Assembly (NCBI GenBank): GCA_001599935.1
Contig: BCIJ01000048.1
Coordinates: forward strand, 16,806 to 80,805
Direction of reading: 5' to 3'
DNA from: Holtermannia corniformis
Taxonomy: Eukaryota > Basidiomycota > Tremellomycetes > Holtermanniales
Length of the DNA stretch: 64,000 bases
The notes under the pieces were generated by a model, which searched no databases, was not told where the DNA came from, and saw only the letters and a program-made list of their open reading frames with translations. A program made the position numbers and the translations under genes. This document shows, one piece after another, positions 23,879 to 34,887 of this stretch (positions are counted from its first letter, which is position 1; every line of letters begins with the position of its first letter).

Positions 23879-24277
23879 TGTGCTCGAGTTCCAGCACGCT
23901 GGTCCTAACTTTTCAAACCGCGCTTGATATTTGTATCGGATCGGCAAAGATGCTTTCACGCATCGACCCGGTATGAGCAATGGCCAACGCTGAGCACGAC
24001 ATCTCGGGATTGTCCGATACGTTGTGGGCTGTTATCGCGACCCTGGGTTGCGCAGGCACATGGACCTCGTCGTCAGGGCTCGCCCCCTGCTCGAATGCGC
24101 GGCGCCTAGACCGCCGGGGGCTATTCTTGATGATCCCACGCCGTGAACGCGTGGCTTTCGGTGCGTGTTCGATTTCCGATCCGAACCTAGCCGAGCAACA
24201 ATTGGCGATGGTCGGCTCAGTCGAGGTCAGCAAGCCGGGCGGAAAGTTGGTGATCCACATCAGTGAAACGACGTACC
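23879..24277. promoter_or_regulatory. divergent promoter, permease / 5-oxoprolinase
   Basis: A 399-bp spacer between two outward-facing genes. One GATAA core (as TTATC) occurs near 24033. There is no conserved ORF; antisense frames across it have no family resemblance. Shared regulation of the pair is inferred from layout only. Confidence 0.5.
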
Positions 24278-27200
24278 ATGAAGGGTGTTCATCAGCAAGA
24301 GCGCGGCGGGGTGAGAGTTTCCATCGATCGCGGTGGGACATTTGCGGATGTCTTTGTGAGTAGAGTGTTGATAGCAGAGCACGGCTGACCGGACAGGCTA
24401 CCATCCCAGATCATTTGTGGAGTGATCCTCCCAGTAGATTGCTCGAGAATATCGATCTCATCCCTTCCCAGAGTCGAGGCAATGCAGGCGGTCTTCCAAC
24501 AGCCACGCAGCTGACCTTCAAGCTGTTGTCGGTGGATCCTTCCAATTACCCGGATGCGCCGCAAGAGGGTATTCGAAGAGTCTTGCAGGTTGTCCAAGGT
24601 CGTGAGATTGCAAGAGGTACAAAGCTGAAGACGGATGTCATTGGTACGTCGTAGCCCGGGCACGTATCTTGGCTTACGGCAAGACTCTGTGCGGATGGGG
24701 ACCACTGTTGCGTAAGCTGCCTGCGCCATCATTGTCAGTGACTGACCCGGCAGAACAAATGCACTACTCGAGCGCAAAGGACACCCTTTTGCTCTGGTCC
24801 TCACCAAGGGGTTCTCTGACCTCTTGACGATTGGTACGCAAACTCGACCGGATCTGTTCGACCTGTCTTTGGCGCGTCTTCCAAAGCCGCTCCATCTGGA
24901 GAACAACATTGTCGAGGCCGACGAACGCGTCACAATTGAAGGCGCAAGCTTGCTACCGCAGACCAAGCAGGAGATCTGGGGGCAGAGGGATGCCAAGGGC
25001 GAGGCTGGTTTTGTCGAAGAGGGCGTTAGCGGCGACTATGTGCGGGTGCTCAAGCAGCTGGGTGAGTTGCTTGCGGAATATAACGAAGACTGACTGTATA
25101 GATACGAGCAAGATACGCCGCGATCTTGAGCGTCTGTACAACCAAGGCTTGCGATCGGTCGCCGTGTGTCTGCTGCACTCGTACACTTATCCAGTGCACG
25201 AACGCCAGGTCGGGGAGATTGCTCGGGAAATCGGGTTCACTCAGATATCCCTGTCCTCGACTCTATTCCCTCAGATCAAGGCGTTGCCTCGCTTCAACGC
25301 CGCGGCTCTGGATGCGTACCTCAGCCCAGTGCTGGGCGCATATCTGGATTCCTTCAAGTCTGGCTTCGAGGGCGGTCGTGCAGGCAAGCGCGTTGACTTT
25401 ATGAAGAGCGATGGCGGACTCGTGGCCACTGACAAGTGAGATTTTGCATTCGATGAGGGATTCGGCTGATCACCTAGGTTCACCGGTCTGCGAGCCGTCT
25501 TGTCTGGTCCGGCTGGCGGGGTCGTTGGCGCAGCCTTGACGGCCTACAGCAAGAAGCGCAAGCGCGCCATCATCGGGTTCGACCAGGGTGGAACCAGTAC
25601 CGATGTCAGCCGGTTCAACGGCACATTTGACTTGCAAGTGGGTCTCGAGCGCCGTCGTAGACCGTGCTGACCCTGTAGTTTGAATCGGTCACTGCCGGAA
25701 TCAACATTGCCTGTCCACAACTGGCCATCGAGACTGTTGCAGCGTGAGTTGTGATTTGAGTGCCAAGCAGAGCTTACAGACCTCAGCGGTGGCGGCTCCA
25801 AATTGACGTACAAGAACGGCCTGTTTGTCGTCGGCCCAGAGTCAGTGGGCGCACATCCTGGACCGGCGTGCTAGTAAGCCGAGAGATCAGTTGATCCACG
25901 CCGCTGACCAGCATTAGCCGCAAAGGTGGCGACCTTGCCATCACCGACGCCAATGCGGTTCTTGGCCGACTCATCCCAAGCCAGTTTCCGAGGATCTTTG
26001 GACCAAAAGCCAACGAGCCGCTTGACGTCGCTGCGTCGTATGCAAAGTTCCAGGAATTGACCGACGAGATCAATGCGTCACGACCGGGGGCCAAGCCCTA
26101 TTCGATCGAAGAGGTTGCTGCCGGCTTTGTCAAGATTGCGAATGAAGAGATGAGCCGGCCAATGCGATCTGTAGGTGGTCATGTTGGGCACGAGCCGAGC
26201 TAACGAGCTTTAGCTGACCGAGCAACGCGGCTACGCTGCTAGTGAGCATGATCTGTGCTGTTTCGGCGGCGCCGGTGGTCAGCACGCGTGCGCTATTGCC
26301 ACAGGGCTGGGCATTGAGACAGTCATCATCCCGCGGTTCTCCTCGATTCTGTCAGCTTTTGGCATCGCTTGCGCCGACAGTGAGTGCACGGAGTCGGACG
26401 AGGTGACTGACCCAATCAGTCACGGCCGAGGCATCTTCACCCGTATCCGCGACGCTCTTGACCGATGTGGCGGTGCAGCATGACCTATTCGCCTCACTGG
26501 ACGCCAAGATTCACACCCTTCGCGAGGATGTGATTGCCCAATTGCTCGATCAAGAAGTGCAAGCGGACGATGCCGTGTTCGACGTCCTTGTCGGATGCCA
26601 TTACGACGGCTCGGACACGGTACTCCAGATTCCGTATGGACGCAACGCGCGGAGCGAGTTCATTGCAGAACACTTTCGCGAGACGTCCTTTTCGATGCAG
26701 CGCGACGTCAAGGTGCAGAGCGTCCGCGTGCGCGGTACGGGCAAGTCTTTCAACCTGACCCCAGAAGACTTTGCAGACGAGCTCGCGGCGGCAGAGCGCA
26801 TCACGACCGAAACCTCCGTCAAGCCAAGCAGTACGACAATGGCTTACTTTGATTATCCTGCTGGCGGCCGACGCAGCGAATGCCCGGTCTACACCATCTC
26901 CGAGGTACCAGCGGGATCGCGGATCGCGGGACCTTGTGTGATTGTCGACAAGACGCAGACGATTGTGGTCGAACCAAACGCGACCGCGCTAGTGCTGTCG
27001 CAACACGTCGTGCTCAAGGTCCGCGCGGACAAGGCGATCGCCGATGTCGATGGTGATCTGGTAGTGGATCCAATCCAGCTGGCAGTCTTCAGCAATCGGT
27101 TCATGGGGTGGGTCCGGGTGGAGGAGAGAGATGTCGCTAACAATGATTAGAATTGCCGAGCAAATGGGCCACACTCTGCAGCGCACGTCAGTGTCCGTCT

Positions 27201-29182
27201 CAATCAAGGTGAGTGATATAAGCTAGAGCGCCCGTCGTTGACAGGACAGGAACGCCTCGACTTTTCGTGCAGTATCCATGGTACGGATGGAGCGCTGGTT
27301 GCCAATGCTCCGCATGTGAGTAGCTGCAGCTTGGCGAGTAGGCTGACCGAGCGGGAGATCCCGGTGCACCTTGGCTCCATGCAATATGCGGTGCAATGGC
27401 AGCACGAGTACGTCTAGCCCTTGCGCACTGTCGCTGCTGACGACACAGGCAATGGCTCGGTAAACTCCAGCGCGGCGACTCGCTACTCACCAATCACCCA
27501 CTCTGCGGCGGTACCCACTTGCCCGACTTGACCGTGGTGACCCCAGTCTTTTCGAAAGACGAGAATGGCGAGGACAAGGTCTTGTTCTATGTGGCGAGCC
27601 GGGGACACCACACGTCAGTTTGGCGTTTTCTGTGCGCCTTGACTGACGCTTGGCAGGGATATTGGCGGCTCGTCGATCACGAGCATGAACCCAGTGGCCA
27701 AGGAGCTGTGGCAGGAAGGCCTCTCGGTCAAGACGTTTAAACTGGTCTCGGGCGGGGTGAGTGCTTGACCCAGTCCGAGGCGAATCACTCACATAGACAG
27801 ATATTCGATGAGGCTGGCGTGGTCGAGCTGTTTGAGAAAGCCGGCGACTACCCGGGCTGCAGCATGACCCGACGGATTGACCATAACATTACCGACCTGC
27901 AAGCATCGCTATCGGCGAATACTAGAGGCGCAAAGCTTGTGAGTTTCTCGACCTGTAGTAGCGAGTGCTGACGAACCAGGTGCAACAACTATTCGACGAG
28001 TTTGGACCCAAGACTGTCATGGTAAGACACCGAGCGCTCCGACGGCAAGCTCACCTTGCAGTTCTACATGGCCGAGATCCAGGCGATCGCCAAAGTCACG
28101 GTCCAGGATTTCTTCCGCAGCGTCAGCAAACGTCTTGGGACCGAGCTCGAAGCGTCGGATTTCATGGATGACGGGACAGAGATCAAGGCGAGTGGGTAGA
28201 GACGAGTAAACTTGAGCTGACACCCGCCAGCTCAAGATTACCACTGACCCCGTGTCTGGCAATGCGACATTCGACTGGACTGGGACCGGCCCACAAGCGA
28301 ACAACAACTTCAAGTGAGTTGCGTGCTTGTGGTGAGCAAGACTTACTCTGCAGCACGCCCATCTCGCTGTCGTACGCCTCGATCATCTACGCCTTGCGGT
28401 GCATGATCGACCCGGCGATTCCCATGCCCCTCAATCAGGGCGTGCTTGACCCAGTGACCAACATTGTCCCACTGGGATGCTTCTTGAACCCGACCGGTCT
28501 TGTCGCCATCTCTGGCAGCACCATCTCGTCGCAACGGCTCGTCGATGTCATCCTGCGATGCTTCAAGGTCGTCGCGGCATCGCAGGGGTGTGCCAACTCG
28601 TTCGGCTTTGGCTCGGGCGGTAAAGACCAGCATGGTAATGTCAAGCCTGGGTTCTCGTACGGTGAAGCGTTGGGAGGTGGTTCGGGTGCAGGACCGTCGT
28701 ACCATGGAGCTTCTGCAGTTGCGGTCGTGAGTTTCTTGCGTTGCGGTTGTCCAGCCTGACCTTGCAGCACTCGACCAACACCAAGCTCACCGACGTCGAG
28801 ATGCTAGAGCTCCGTACACCGCTACTGTCCCTCGAGCTGTGAGTGGTGCTGCTTGAGCGTACACTGCTGACCGTGCAGGTCGATCCGCAAAGGCAGCGGC
28901 GGCGCTGGCAAGTTCCGAGGAGGCGACGGTATGGTCCACCACGTCCTCGCTCGCACCTCGGGTCTACACTCGTCGATTGTCTCGCAGCGACGCGTCTTTG
29001 CACCGTATGGCATGGAAGGAGGCCAGCCGGGGGCCAAGGGCAAGAATACGTGGTACCGCAAGGATCCCGAGAGCGGGCAGTATGTCCAAGTCAACATGGG
29101 CAACGCTGCTTTGATCGCCCTCGAGCAGGGTGACAGTGTGCGGATAGAGACGCCGGGGGGTGGTGGATGGGGCGAGCCGTAG
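24278..29182 (+). CDS. OXP1: 5-oxoprolinase (ATP-hydrolysing), hydantoinase A/B fusion
   Basis: Cytosolic ATP-dependent opening of 5-oxo-L-proline to L-glutamate in glutathione turnover; hydantoinases are homologous. ATG at 24278, then [13 protein letters not shown], the ASKHA-type nucleotide-binding start, and [20 protein letters not shown]. The hydantoinase A part shows [72 protein letters not shown] and [17 protein letters not shown]. Then come [15 protein letters not shown] and the linker to the hydantoinase B part, which includes [51 protein letters not shown] and the end [10 protein letters not shown]. Total length is near 1,290 aa, as for eukaryotic Oxp1, with about 17 introns. The frame appears intact. 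Confidence 0.93.
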
Positions 29183-29249
29183 CCTCATGCACGGACGTGT
29201 TCATTCTTGGCATTAGGCATCAGAAGAGCATGCGATACATCTACAACAT

Positions 29250-30456
29250 CTAGTGAACACCGTTGGCCTTGGACTTTTTCTGATACACCATGTCGTTGGA
29301 GAGTGTCCCTGGTATGGTCAGTTGGGCGGTGGAGGGAGCGATGGCACCCACCCAGCCCGTGCGAGATCCAGCACCGCACATTGTCGCCGTCCTTGAGCCA
29401 TTCTGCCGGCTTGAGACCAGCTCCGATGCCAGGTGGGGTACCGGTGATGATGACGGTACCGGCGGGGAGGGACGATCCTTGCGAGAGGAAGGATACGACG
29501 CTGCATGGTCAGTGATGATTCAATGAGTTCTTGACACTCACTGAGCGATGGGGAAGATCATGAGGTCGGCCGAGCCGTCTTGCTTGAGGTTGCCGTTGAC
29601 AGTCGTCTTCAGCTTGAGCACGCTCGGGTCTGGCAGTGCTCGACGCGAGACGATGGTGGGACCCAGAGGACAGAAGCCGTCAAAGCCTGGACTGTCAGCA
29701 GAGCTCGATCACTCTATCAACACCCACCCTTGGCATGGCACCACTGCGAGCTCGCAGCTTGGTGTTTCCGGGCAGTGATCTGCACTGTCAGCCGTGTGCC
29801 GACGCTTCAATCCGACTCACATCGTTGGCAACAGTGTATCCAAGCACATAGTCCAACGCATCCTCCTCCTCGACATCCTTGCAGTCCTTGCCGATCACTA
29901 CACAGAGCTCCACCTCCCAGTCGACCTCTTCGTTTTGGCAGATGAACGGCACCGACACGTCCGAGTTGGGGTCGGCAAGCGTCGTGTGCGGCTTGAAGAA
30001 CTGGATGGGGAACGCAGGGTACGCCAGGCCAAGCTCGGCTGCGTGATCCTTGTACGACAGACCGGTGCAGCGGATCGTGCCAGTCTCGGCGGCCGTCAAC
30101 GGCGTGAGCACCTGCCGGTCAGTTGGTGTTGCCGTGGAGAGTTACTCACCTTCTGCAGGGTATACACCGTGTCCCGGTTGACCCGAGCGTTGTCGTCCCA
30201 GGGGTGCTTTGCGACAATCTCGTAGAGCTTGACCTCGACGCCGTCTACAACAGCAAGCCCGACTGCGCCGTCAGCCTTGCTTCAACGCTACCAACTCACC
30301 ATCAACATCGGCATCGACAGGCTCGCCATAGTGAATCTGCTCATCCTCGGCCGCGACAAAACGCACGAGCCGGTTCCAGGTCTACTAATCAACGCCGATC
30401 ACGGTCGCCAAGCAACCACTCACCAAAGTCGAGGTCGAAGCAAGCGTAAAGGTCAT
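29250..30456 (-). CDS. fumarylacetoacetate hydrolase-family enzyme
   Basis: Mg-dependent FAH-fold hydrolase, lyase or tautomerase. ATG at 30456 gives MTFTLASTSTL; the next exon reads TWNRLVRFVAAEDEQIHYGE, typical of the FAH N-terminus. After three introns the core shows IRCTGLSYKDHAAELGL, FFKPHTTLADPNSDVSVP, the metal-site block EEVDWEVELCVVIGKD, DYVLGYTVANDVS, GFCPLGPTIV, and GTVIITGTPPGIGAG. The last exon ends NDMVYQKKSKANGVH. About 290 residues, like FAHD1/2-type proteins rather than the longer tyrosine-pathway FAH. Substrate unknown: acylpyruvates, oxaloacetate tautomerisation or a ring-cleavage product are possible. It faces the 5-oxoprolinase gene, with 67 bp between the two stops. Confidence 0.87.
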
Positions 30457-30835
30457 TTTCGCTCTATGGTTCCCAGCCCACCCCGGCCGCGACTTATCAT
30501 CCCCCTCCGACGCCCAGCATCGGGAAGCTCGAGTTGAACACCGACCGAGGCTCGGTAAAGTCGACGCTATCAGCAGACCCAACGCCGTCGGTCAACGAGC
30601 TTTACCGACATACCCCGCACGGGAAAAGCATCCAACCGCTCGGGGAATCAGTGGCGAGGCCGATACCGCGTCGGGAAACGGCGGGGCAAGTCTCAGTTAC
30701 ACCAGGTCATTATCTCTCCATGACTCGGTCGTTCACGCATAAAGTCGGGGCGCGAGTCTGAGCTCTTGCCCAACAAAGGCACTCTGCGTACGTGCGCCAA
30801 AGACTGGTGCCTCGAGCTGACCCAGCAGTCTCACA
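30457..30835. promoter_or_regulatory. divergent promoter, FAH-family enzyme / permease 2
   Basis: The 379-bp spacer between two outward-facing genes holds no recognisable gene. I could not identify a specific operator or TATA box. Confidence 0.45.
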
Positions 30836-33193
30836 ATGTCGATCGAACTCGGTCAGCGCGGCTCGCAAGACTATGATGACAGCAAGACGCCCGTCGCCAA
30901 CTCGGATGTCGTTGGTGTTACCGAGGAGGATCTCTACATTGATCCTGTTCGCGAGAAGAAGCTCCTCCGCAAGCTTGATCTGCACATTGCTCCAGTCATG
31001 ATGGCCGTTTTCCTGCTCAGGTGAGTGCGCCGAGCTATGCGAGACACGTCTGACGATCGCAGCTACCTCGACCGCTCCAACATTGGTAACGCAGCGTGCG
31101 TTTGCGAGGACCATGTGCGACGGTGCTGATTGCGTTTTTGCGTTTTCCAGGAGTGCCGGCATGGCCAAGGATCTCGGCCTCAAGGGTGCGTGTGGCGGTT
31201 GATCGCGTGTGTCGCTGACCATGTGCAGGTAACCAGCTCAACATTGCAATCACCCTGTTCTATGTGACCTACGTGGGCGCAGAGATGCCCTGCACAGTCT
31301 TGATGAAGAAGTTTCGCCCTTCGATCGTATGTCTGGTGATAGGTTGAGATCTGGCTGACCGCGCAGTTTATCCCAATTCTGATTGTAGGTTGGGGTGAGT
31401 ATGCTAAGAGTTGGAGATGTGAGCTCATCTCGCTCAGGCATTGTCACCACCTTTTCCGGATTCGTCAACAACTTTACCTCGCTCGTCATCTGCCGTCTCT
31501 TGCTCGGCTTGTTCGAGAGCGGCCTCTTCCCGTGTCTCGCGCTGTACCTCTCGGGCTTTTACAAGCCCGCCGAGCAGGGCCGTCGTATCGCCTACCTGTG
31601 AGTAGCTACCAACGGATCCTGACGTAGCTGACGTCTACAGCTTTGTCGCCTCGGCCCTCAGTGGTGCTTTCGGCGGTCTGATCGCCTATGGTCTCTTGCG
31701 CTTGCACATCCTCGGCAAGGCCTGGCCCGGACTCTACTTTGTCGAATAAGTCGCTTCATTTCTTGTTACACGCGCGCTGACCTTTCTCCACGGGCTCGAT
31801 TACTGTCGTTGTCGGTGCCATCATCCACTGGCTGTTGCCCGACAACCCCCAGGTCGCCGTGAGTTGCATCAAGCGTGGCGTTCAACACTCACCGGCGCAG
31901 TACTACCTCGACGACGAAGACAAGGCGCTCATGGAGATTCGCTTCAAGCAGGCTGCCCTCGTGCGTGCTTTCTACAACCGGAACCATGGCTGACGCGCGC
32001 AGTACAACGGCCAGCAGACGTTTGACTTTAAGGAGATGCGCGCCAGTCTGACGGACCCAATCCTCTACCTCAACGCTACTGCCCAGCTCTGTGCCAGTGC
32101 GTAGCATCTTGCCGCGCCATAGCCCATGCTAACTTGCGCAGATACGGCCAGCTTTGGTTTCTCCACTTTTGTGAGCCAACCCACACCGATTGGCGAAAGT
32201 GGCACTTATGGGTTTCGCAGTTGCCTACCATCATCAAGGGCTTTGGGCTGTCAACCTTGACTACCCAAATTGTCACCTTCCCTATCTGTACGTATACACT
32301 ACCCAAGTTACACACGCTGACGGCATACAGACGCGTGGGCGGCGTTCCTGTACATTGTCCTTTCCATGTGGTCCGACAAGATTGGTCGTCGCAGTGTTTT
32401 CCTCATCCCGATGGCGGGTGTTATCATCGTCGGTAAGTCTTTGGAACCTCGTATATGGGGGAGAGCGCAGTGCTGACGGTGGCGGTTGCAGGTTATGCGA
32501 TTTTGTTGTCGCCCGTTACCTCTTTAGCGCCGAGGTTGCTTGCCTGTGTCCTGATCGCCTCGGGCATGTGAGTACAGCTCTGACGGACCGCTGTGCGCTC
32601 AACTGACGTCTTTAAAGCTACAACTGCGTCGGTTTCAACGTGTGTATCGATGCTCAATCGACATCATTGCAAGACTGACGATCCTACAGATCACTCTACT
32701 GTCGAGTGCGCAAGGTTCGTCGCTTGATCCGTGCGTTGGGTGTTTGTGCACGAGACTGACATTGTCACCAGCACCCTATTACAAGCGCGCTACTAGTATC
32801 GGTACCCAGCAAGCAATCGGAAACAGTGCTGGCTTTCTGGCAAGCAAGTGAGTCACTCGGTCATCGCTGCGGCGCATACCTGCCCGTTCAATCAGCGTTA
32901 TCAATCAAGGTGCTGATGCGATCGTTTCAGCATCTACTTGTCACGGGATGCGCCGCGATACGACCTCGGTTCGAGGATCACCATTTCGCTGATCTCGTTT
33001 GGCTTTGCACTATACTGCATTCAGTTGTGGAACTTCAAGGTAAGTGCTTCACATCGGACAATAGTACGGATTGCTAACAGCTACCAAGCGTCTGAACCGG
33101 ATCCGCGACAACCTCACGCCTGAAGAGCGTCAGCGCTGGATCGATGAAGGCCGCCTCGGTGACCGTCACCCAGACTTCCGCTACGCTTGGTAA
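30836..33193 (+). CDS. MFS permease, Dal5/Tna1-like anion:cation symporter
   Basis: Second organic-anion permease of the Dal5-related family, plasma membrane. ATG at 30836 (MSIELGQRGSQDYDDSK). Landmarks: RKLDLHIAPVMMAVFLL, the family motif YLDRSNIGNA, FYVTYVGAEMPCTVLMKKF, LLLGLFESGLFPCLALYLSG, GKAWPGLYFVEG, LPTIIKGFGLS, SDKIGRRSVFLIP, YYKRATSIGTQQAIGNSAGF and a cytoplasmic end RLNRIRDNLTPEERQRW. There are about 15 introns, one of which (31746-31791) appears to be AT-AC. Most similar in wording to nicotinate/allantoate-type permeases. With permease 1 it brackets the 5-oxoprolinase and FAH-family genes, suggesting one catabolic locus; the substrate is unproven. Confidence 0.88.
31746..31791 (+). 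other. putative AT-AC intron in permease 2
   Basis: The coding text runs LYFV(E), then ATAAGTCGCT, a CTGAC branch motif, and CTCCAC, resuming GGGCTCGATTACTGTC. Removing 46 nt that begin AT and end AC restores VEGSITVVVGAI, the expected family wording, exactly in frame. No GT-AG alternative gives this. Donor and branch look like the U2-type introns around it, apart from the terminal nucleotides. Confidence 0.75.
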
Positions 33194-33458
33194 AGGATGC
33201 ACTAGCGAGGTTGCAGGAGCACTGGGAAGTGACTGAGATCGGGTAGAGCAGTGTGGCGGATGCATTGTATGGTTGGTTACGTTTCAAATGTTTCTTCACA
33301 CCCGCCATCGAGGCAAACGAAGCCGCGCTTGGCGCCAACCCGCTGGCCCGCCGCAGAATCCACCAGTCCCGCTGATGTGCTCTCAGCTTCCCTCCTATGA
33401 CGGTCGCTTCACAAGGCTGTCCATCGACACAGGTCATCAATTGCATCTCGCAGGACCA

Positions 33459-33683
33459 TTACTTCTGCGATGACTTGTCCTGAGGTATGCTAGCCTCCCG
33501 GAAAAGCTGGTCAGTCATCGCCTTATACTGCTCGGCATTGAGTTGGTCAGTGAGCTCGGTCCACTCCGGCGTGCTAACGTCAACCTCCACACCGTCCTTG
33601 CTCAGTCTTGTCAAGGTGGACGTTGAACTCGCTTGTACACGCTGCCAGTGCACAGTGTGACCATTGAACTCTGTCGTTTCCAT
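33459..33683 (-). CDS. small unknown protein, 74 aa
   Basis: Intronless ORF with ATG at 33683, starting METTEFNGHTVHWQRVQ and ending REASIPQDKSSQK. No signal peptide or TM. A central VDVSTPEWTELTDQLNAEQY segment looks helical. It lies just upstream (in map order) of two small minus-strand paralogues whose proteins also have an NG(H/Q)-x-(V/I) turn followed by a W(T/S) helix, so a distant relation is possible. I recognise no family. Confidence 0.45.
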   Translation of the reverse strand: METTEFNGHTVHWQRVQASSTSTLTRLSKDGVEVDVSTPEWTELTDQLNAEQYKAMTDQLFREASIPQDKSSQK

Positions 33684-34196
33684 AGTAGGGATAGGAAGGT
33701 ATGAAAGACTGACATCAGTCTGCTTTCGCCCGCCTTTATGCGGTGAGCGACCTTCGCTCTGAGATGGGCTCCTTTTATGAACTTTAACCAGCATGCACTC
33801 GTCATCTCACTGGGTCTGAAGGCGGTAACCGCGGATCGACCGAGCTCTTGGTATCACAGCGTTGGGGTTTTGCGAGGACGGATCGCGTTGGTGCTACGAA
33901 GGCGCTCCGTTGTGTTTGCGCCAACGCTCGAAGTCAAGACGCACCTTCCCGGCAAGTAGCTCACGATCGTGCTGGCGAATCTTGCAGTGCCGGATGGACA
34001 GACTCGAGGTGACGCACGCCTGCGTAGCTCTCGAACAGATGAGCATGCCTAGTCCACGCTTCGGTGAGGTACGCTGCGAGAGCCGAGACCTGCTTGCTGG
34101 TGAGCATCAGAAGAGCGTCGACCATCAGTGTGGGCTCTTTCGGCCAGCAGCCTTGCGTGTGATACCATGCATGCCAAGACGGCAACAGCTGCAATC
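33684..34196. other. intergenic, no gene seen
   Basis: About 510 bp between two small minus-strand genes. An 83-codon open frame on the minus strand (33961-34212) begins with a conventional codon but shows no conserved features. The promoter of the 33459-33683 gene must lie here. Confidence 0.4.
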
Positions 34197-34442
34197 TCAC
34201 ACTGCTCCACATAACTTCAGATGATCCACCAATGCCTCACGCACCGCACTTTGAGTCTTCACAGGCCATTCTTGATAAACTTCCACGAAGTTGTCCGCGA
34301 TACTGCTCCACGAATCTCCGTGCTGAAGACAAACGGTCCCGCGCGCGTCTTGGGTGTGCATGCAGTCGATCCACTGTCCGTTGACGATCAATTGGTAATT
34401 GCAGATGACGGTGCTCGCTGTGTTTGCTGCTGGAGTTGACAT
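34197..34442 (-). CDS. small unknown protein, VICxYxLIVNG family member 1
   Basis: Intronless, 81 aa, ATG at 34442 (MSTPAANTASTVICNYQL). It is a clear paralogue of the next small gene: both have VIC-x-Y-x-LIVNG followed by I-x-C-x-H, then a Gly-rich turn, a W(S/T) pair and a C-terminal helix of the type TQ-x-A-(V/L)-REA-x-x-x-HL-x-x-C. The two Cys and the His are conserved in both, so metal or disulphide chemistry is possible. No signal peptide. Conservation between two diverged copies argues that it is translated. Function unknown. Confidence 0.6.
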   Translation of the reverse strand: MSTPAANTASTVICNYQLIVNGQWIDCMHTQDARGTVCLQHGDSWSSIADNFVEVYQEWPVKTQSAVREALVDHLKLCGAV

Positions 34443-34626
34443 CTGGAAGATCTCAGACCTTCCGGGCGCAGAGCATATTTGACGTCTTTCGGAAGCAATC
34501 CGCCTCCTTGCCGTCCAATGTAGAGAATCGAAGTCAACTGTGGGCTTCCGACGAGATATCATTAGAGGCGATTCGTAGCAAGCTATTCGCTGTTGCATCA
34601 CTGATACTCCGGTCTCAGTCCTAGCG

Positions 34627-34887
34627 CTAGCGCGTCCCTACGCAGGAGGCAAGGTGTCCCGCCATAGCTTCGCGCAGTGCACATTGCGTACGCCAGGGCA
34701 ATTTCGTGACAGTATCGAATTGACCGACCGAGACGTTAGTCCAAGATGCACCGTGACCTTCCTGAAACACGCCACGCGGCCGTGTCGAGTGCACGCACTC
34801 GATCCTGTGGCCATTGACGATAAGGTGGTAGTGACAAATGACCGAGTCGACGAGTTCGCAGTCTTGATCGGAGACTATGGAGTTCAT
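34627..34887 (-). CDS. small unknown protein, VICxYxLIVNG family member 2
   Basis: Intronless, 86 aa, ATG at 34887 (MNSIVSDQDCELVDSVIC). Paralogue of the gene at 34197-34442, with HLIVNGHRIECVHSTRP, GHGASWTNVSV, then LPWRTQCALREAMAGHLAS. The open frame continues upstream to 35031 without an ATG that improves the match. Similarity between the two is confined to the coding frame, as expected for selected protein sequence. Function unknown. Confidence 0.6.
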   Translation of the reverse strand: MNSIVSDQDCELVDSVICHYHLIVNGHRIECVHSTRPRGVFQEGHGASWTNVSVGQFDTVTKLPWRTQCALREAMAGHLASCVGTR

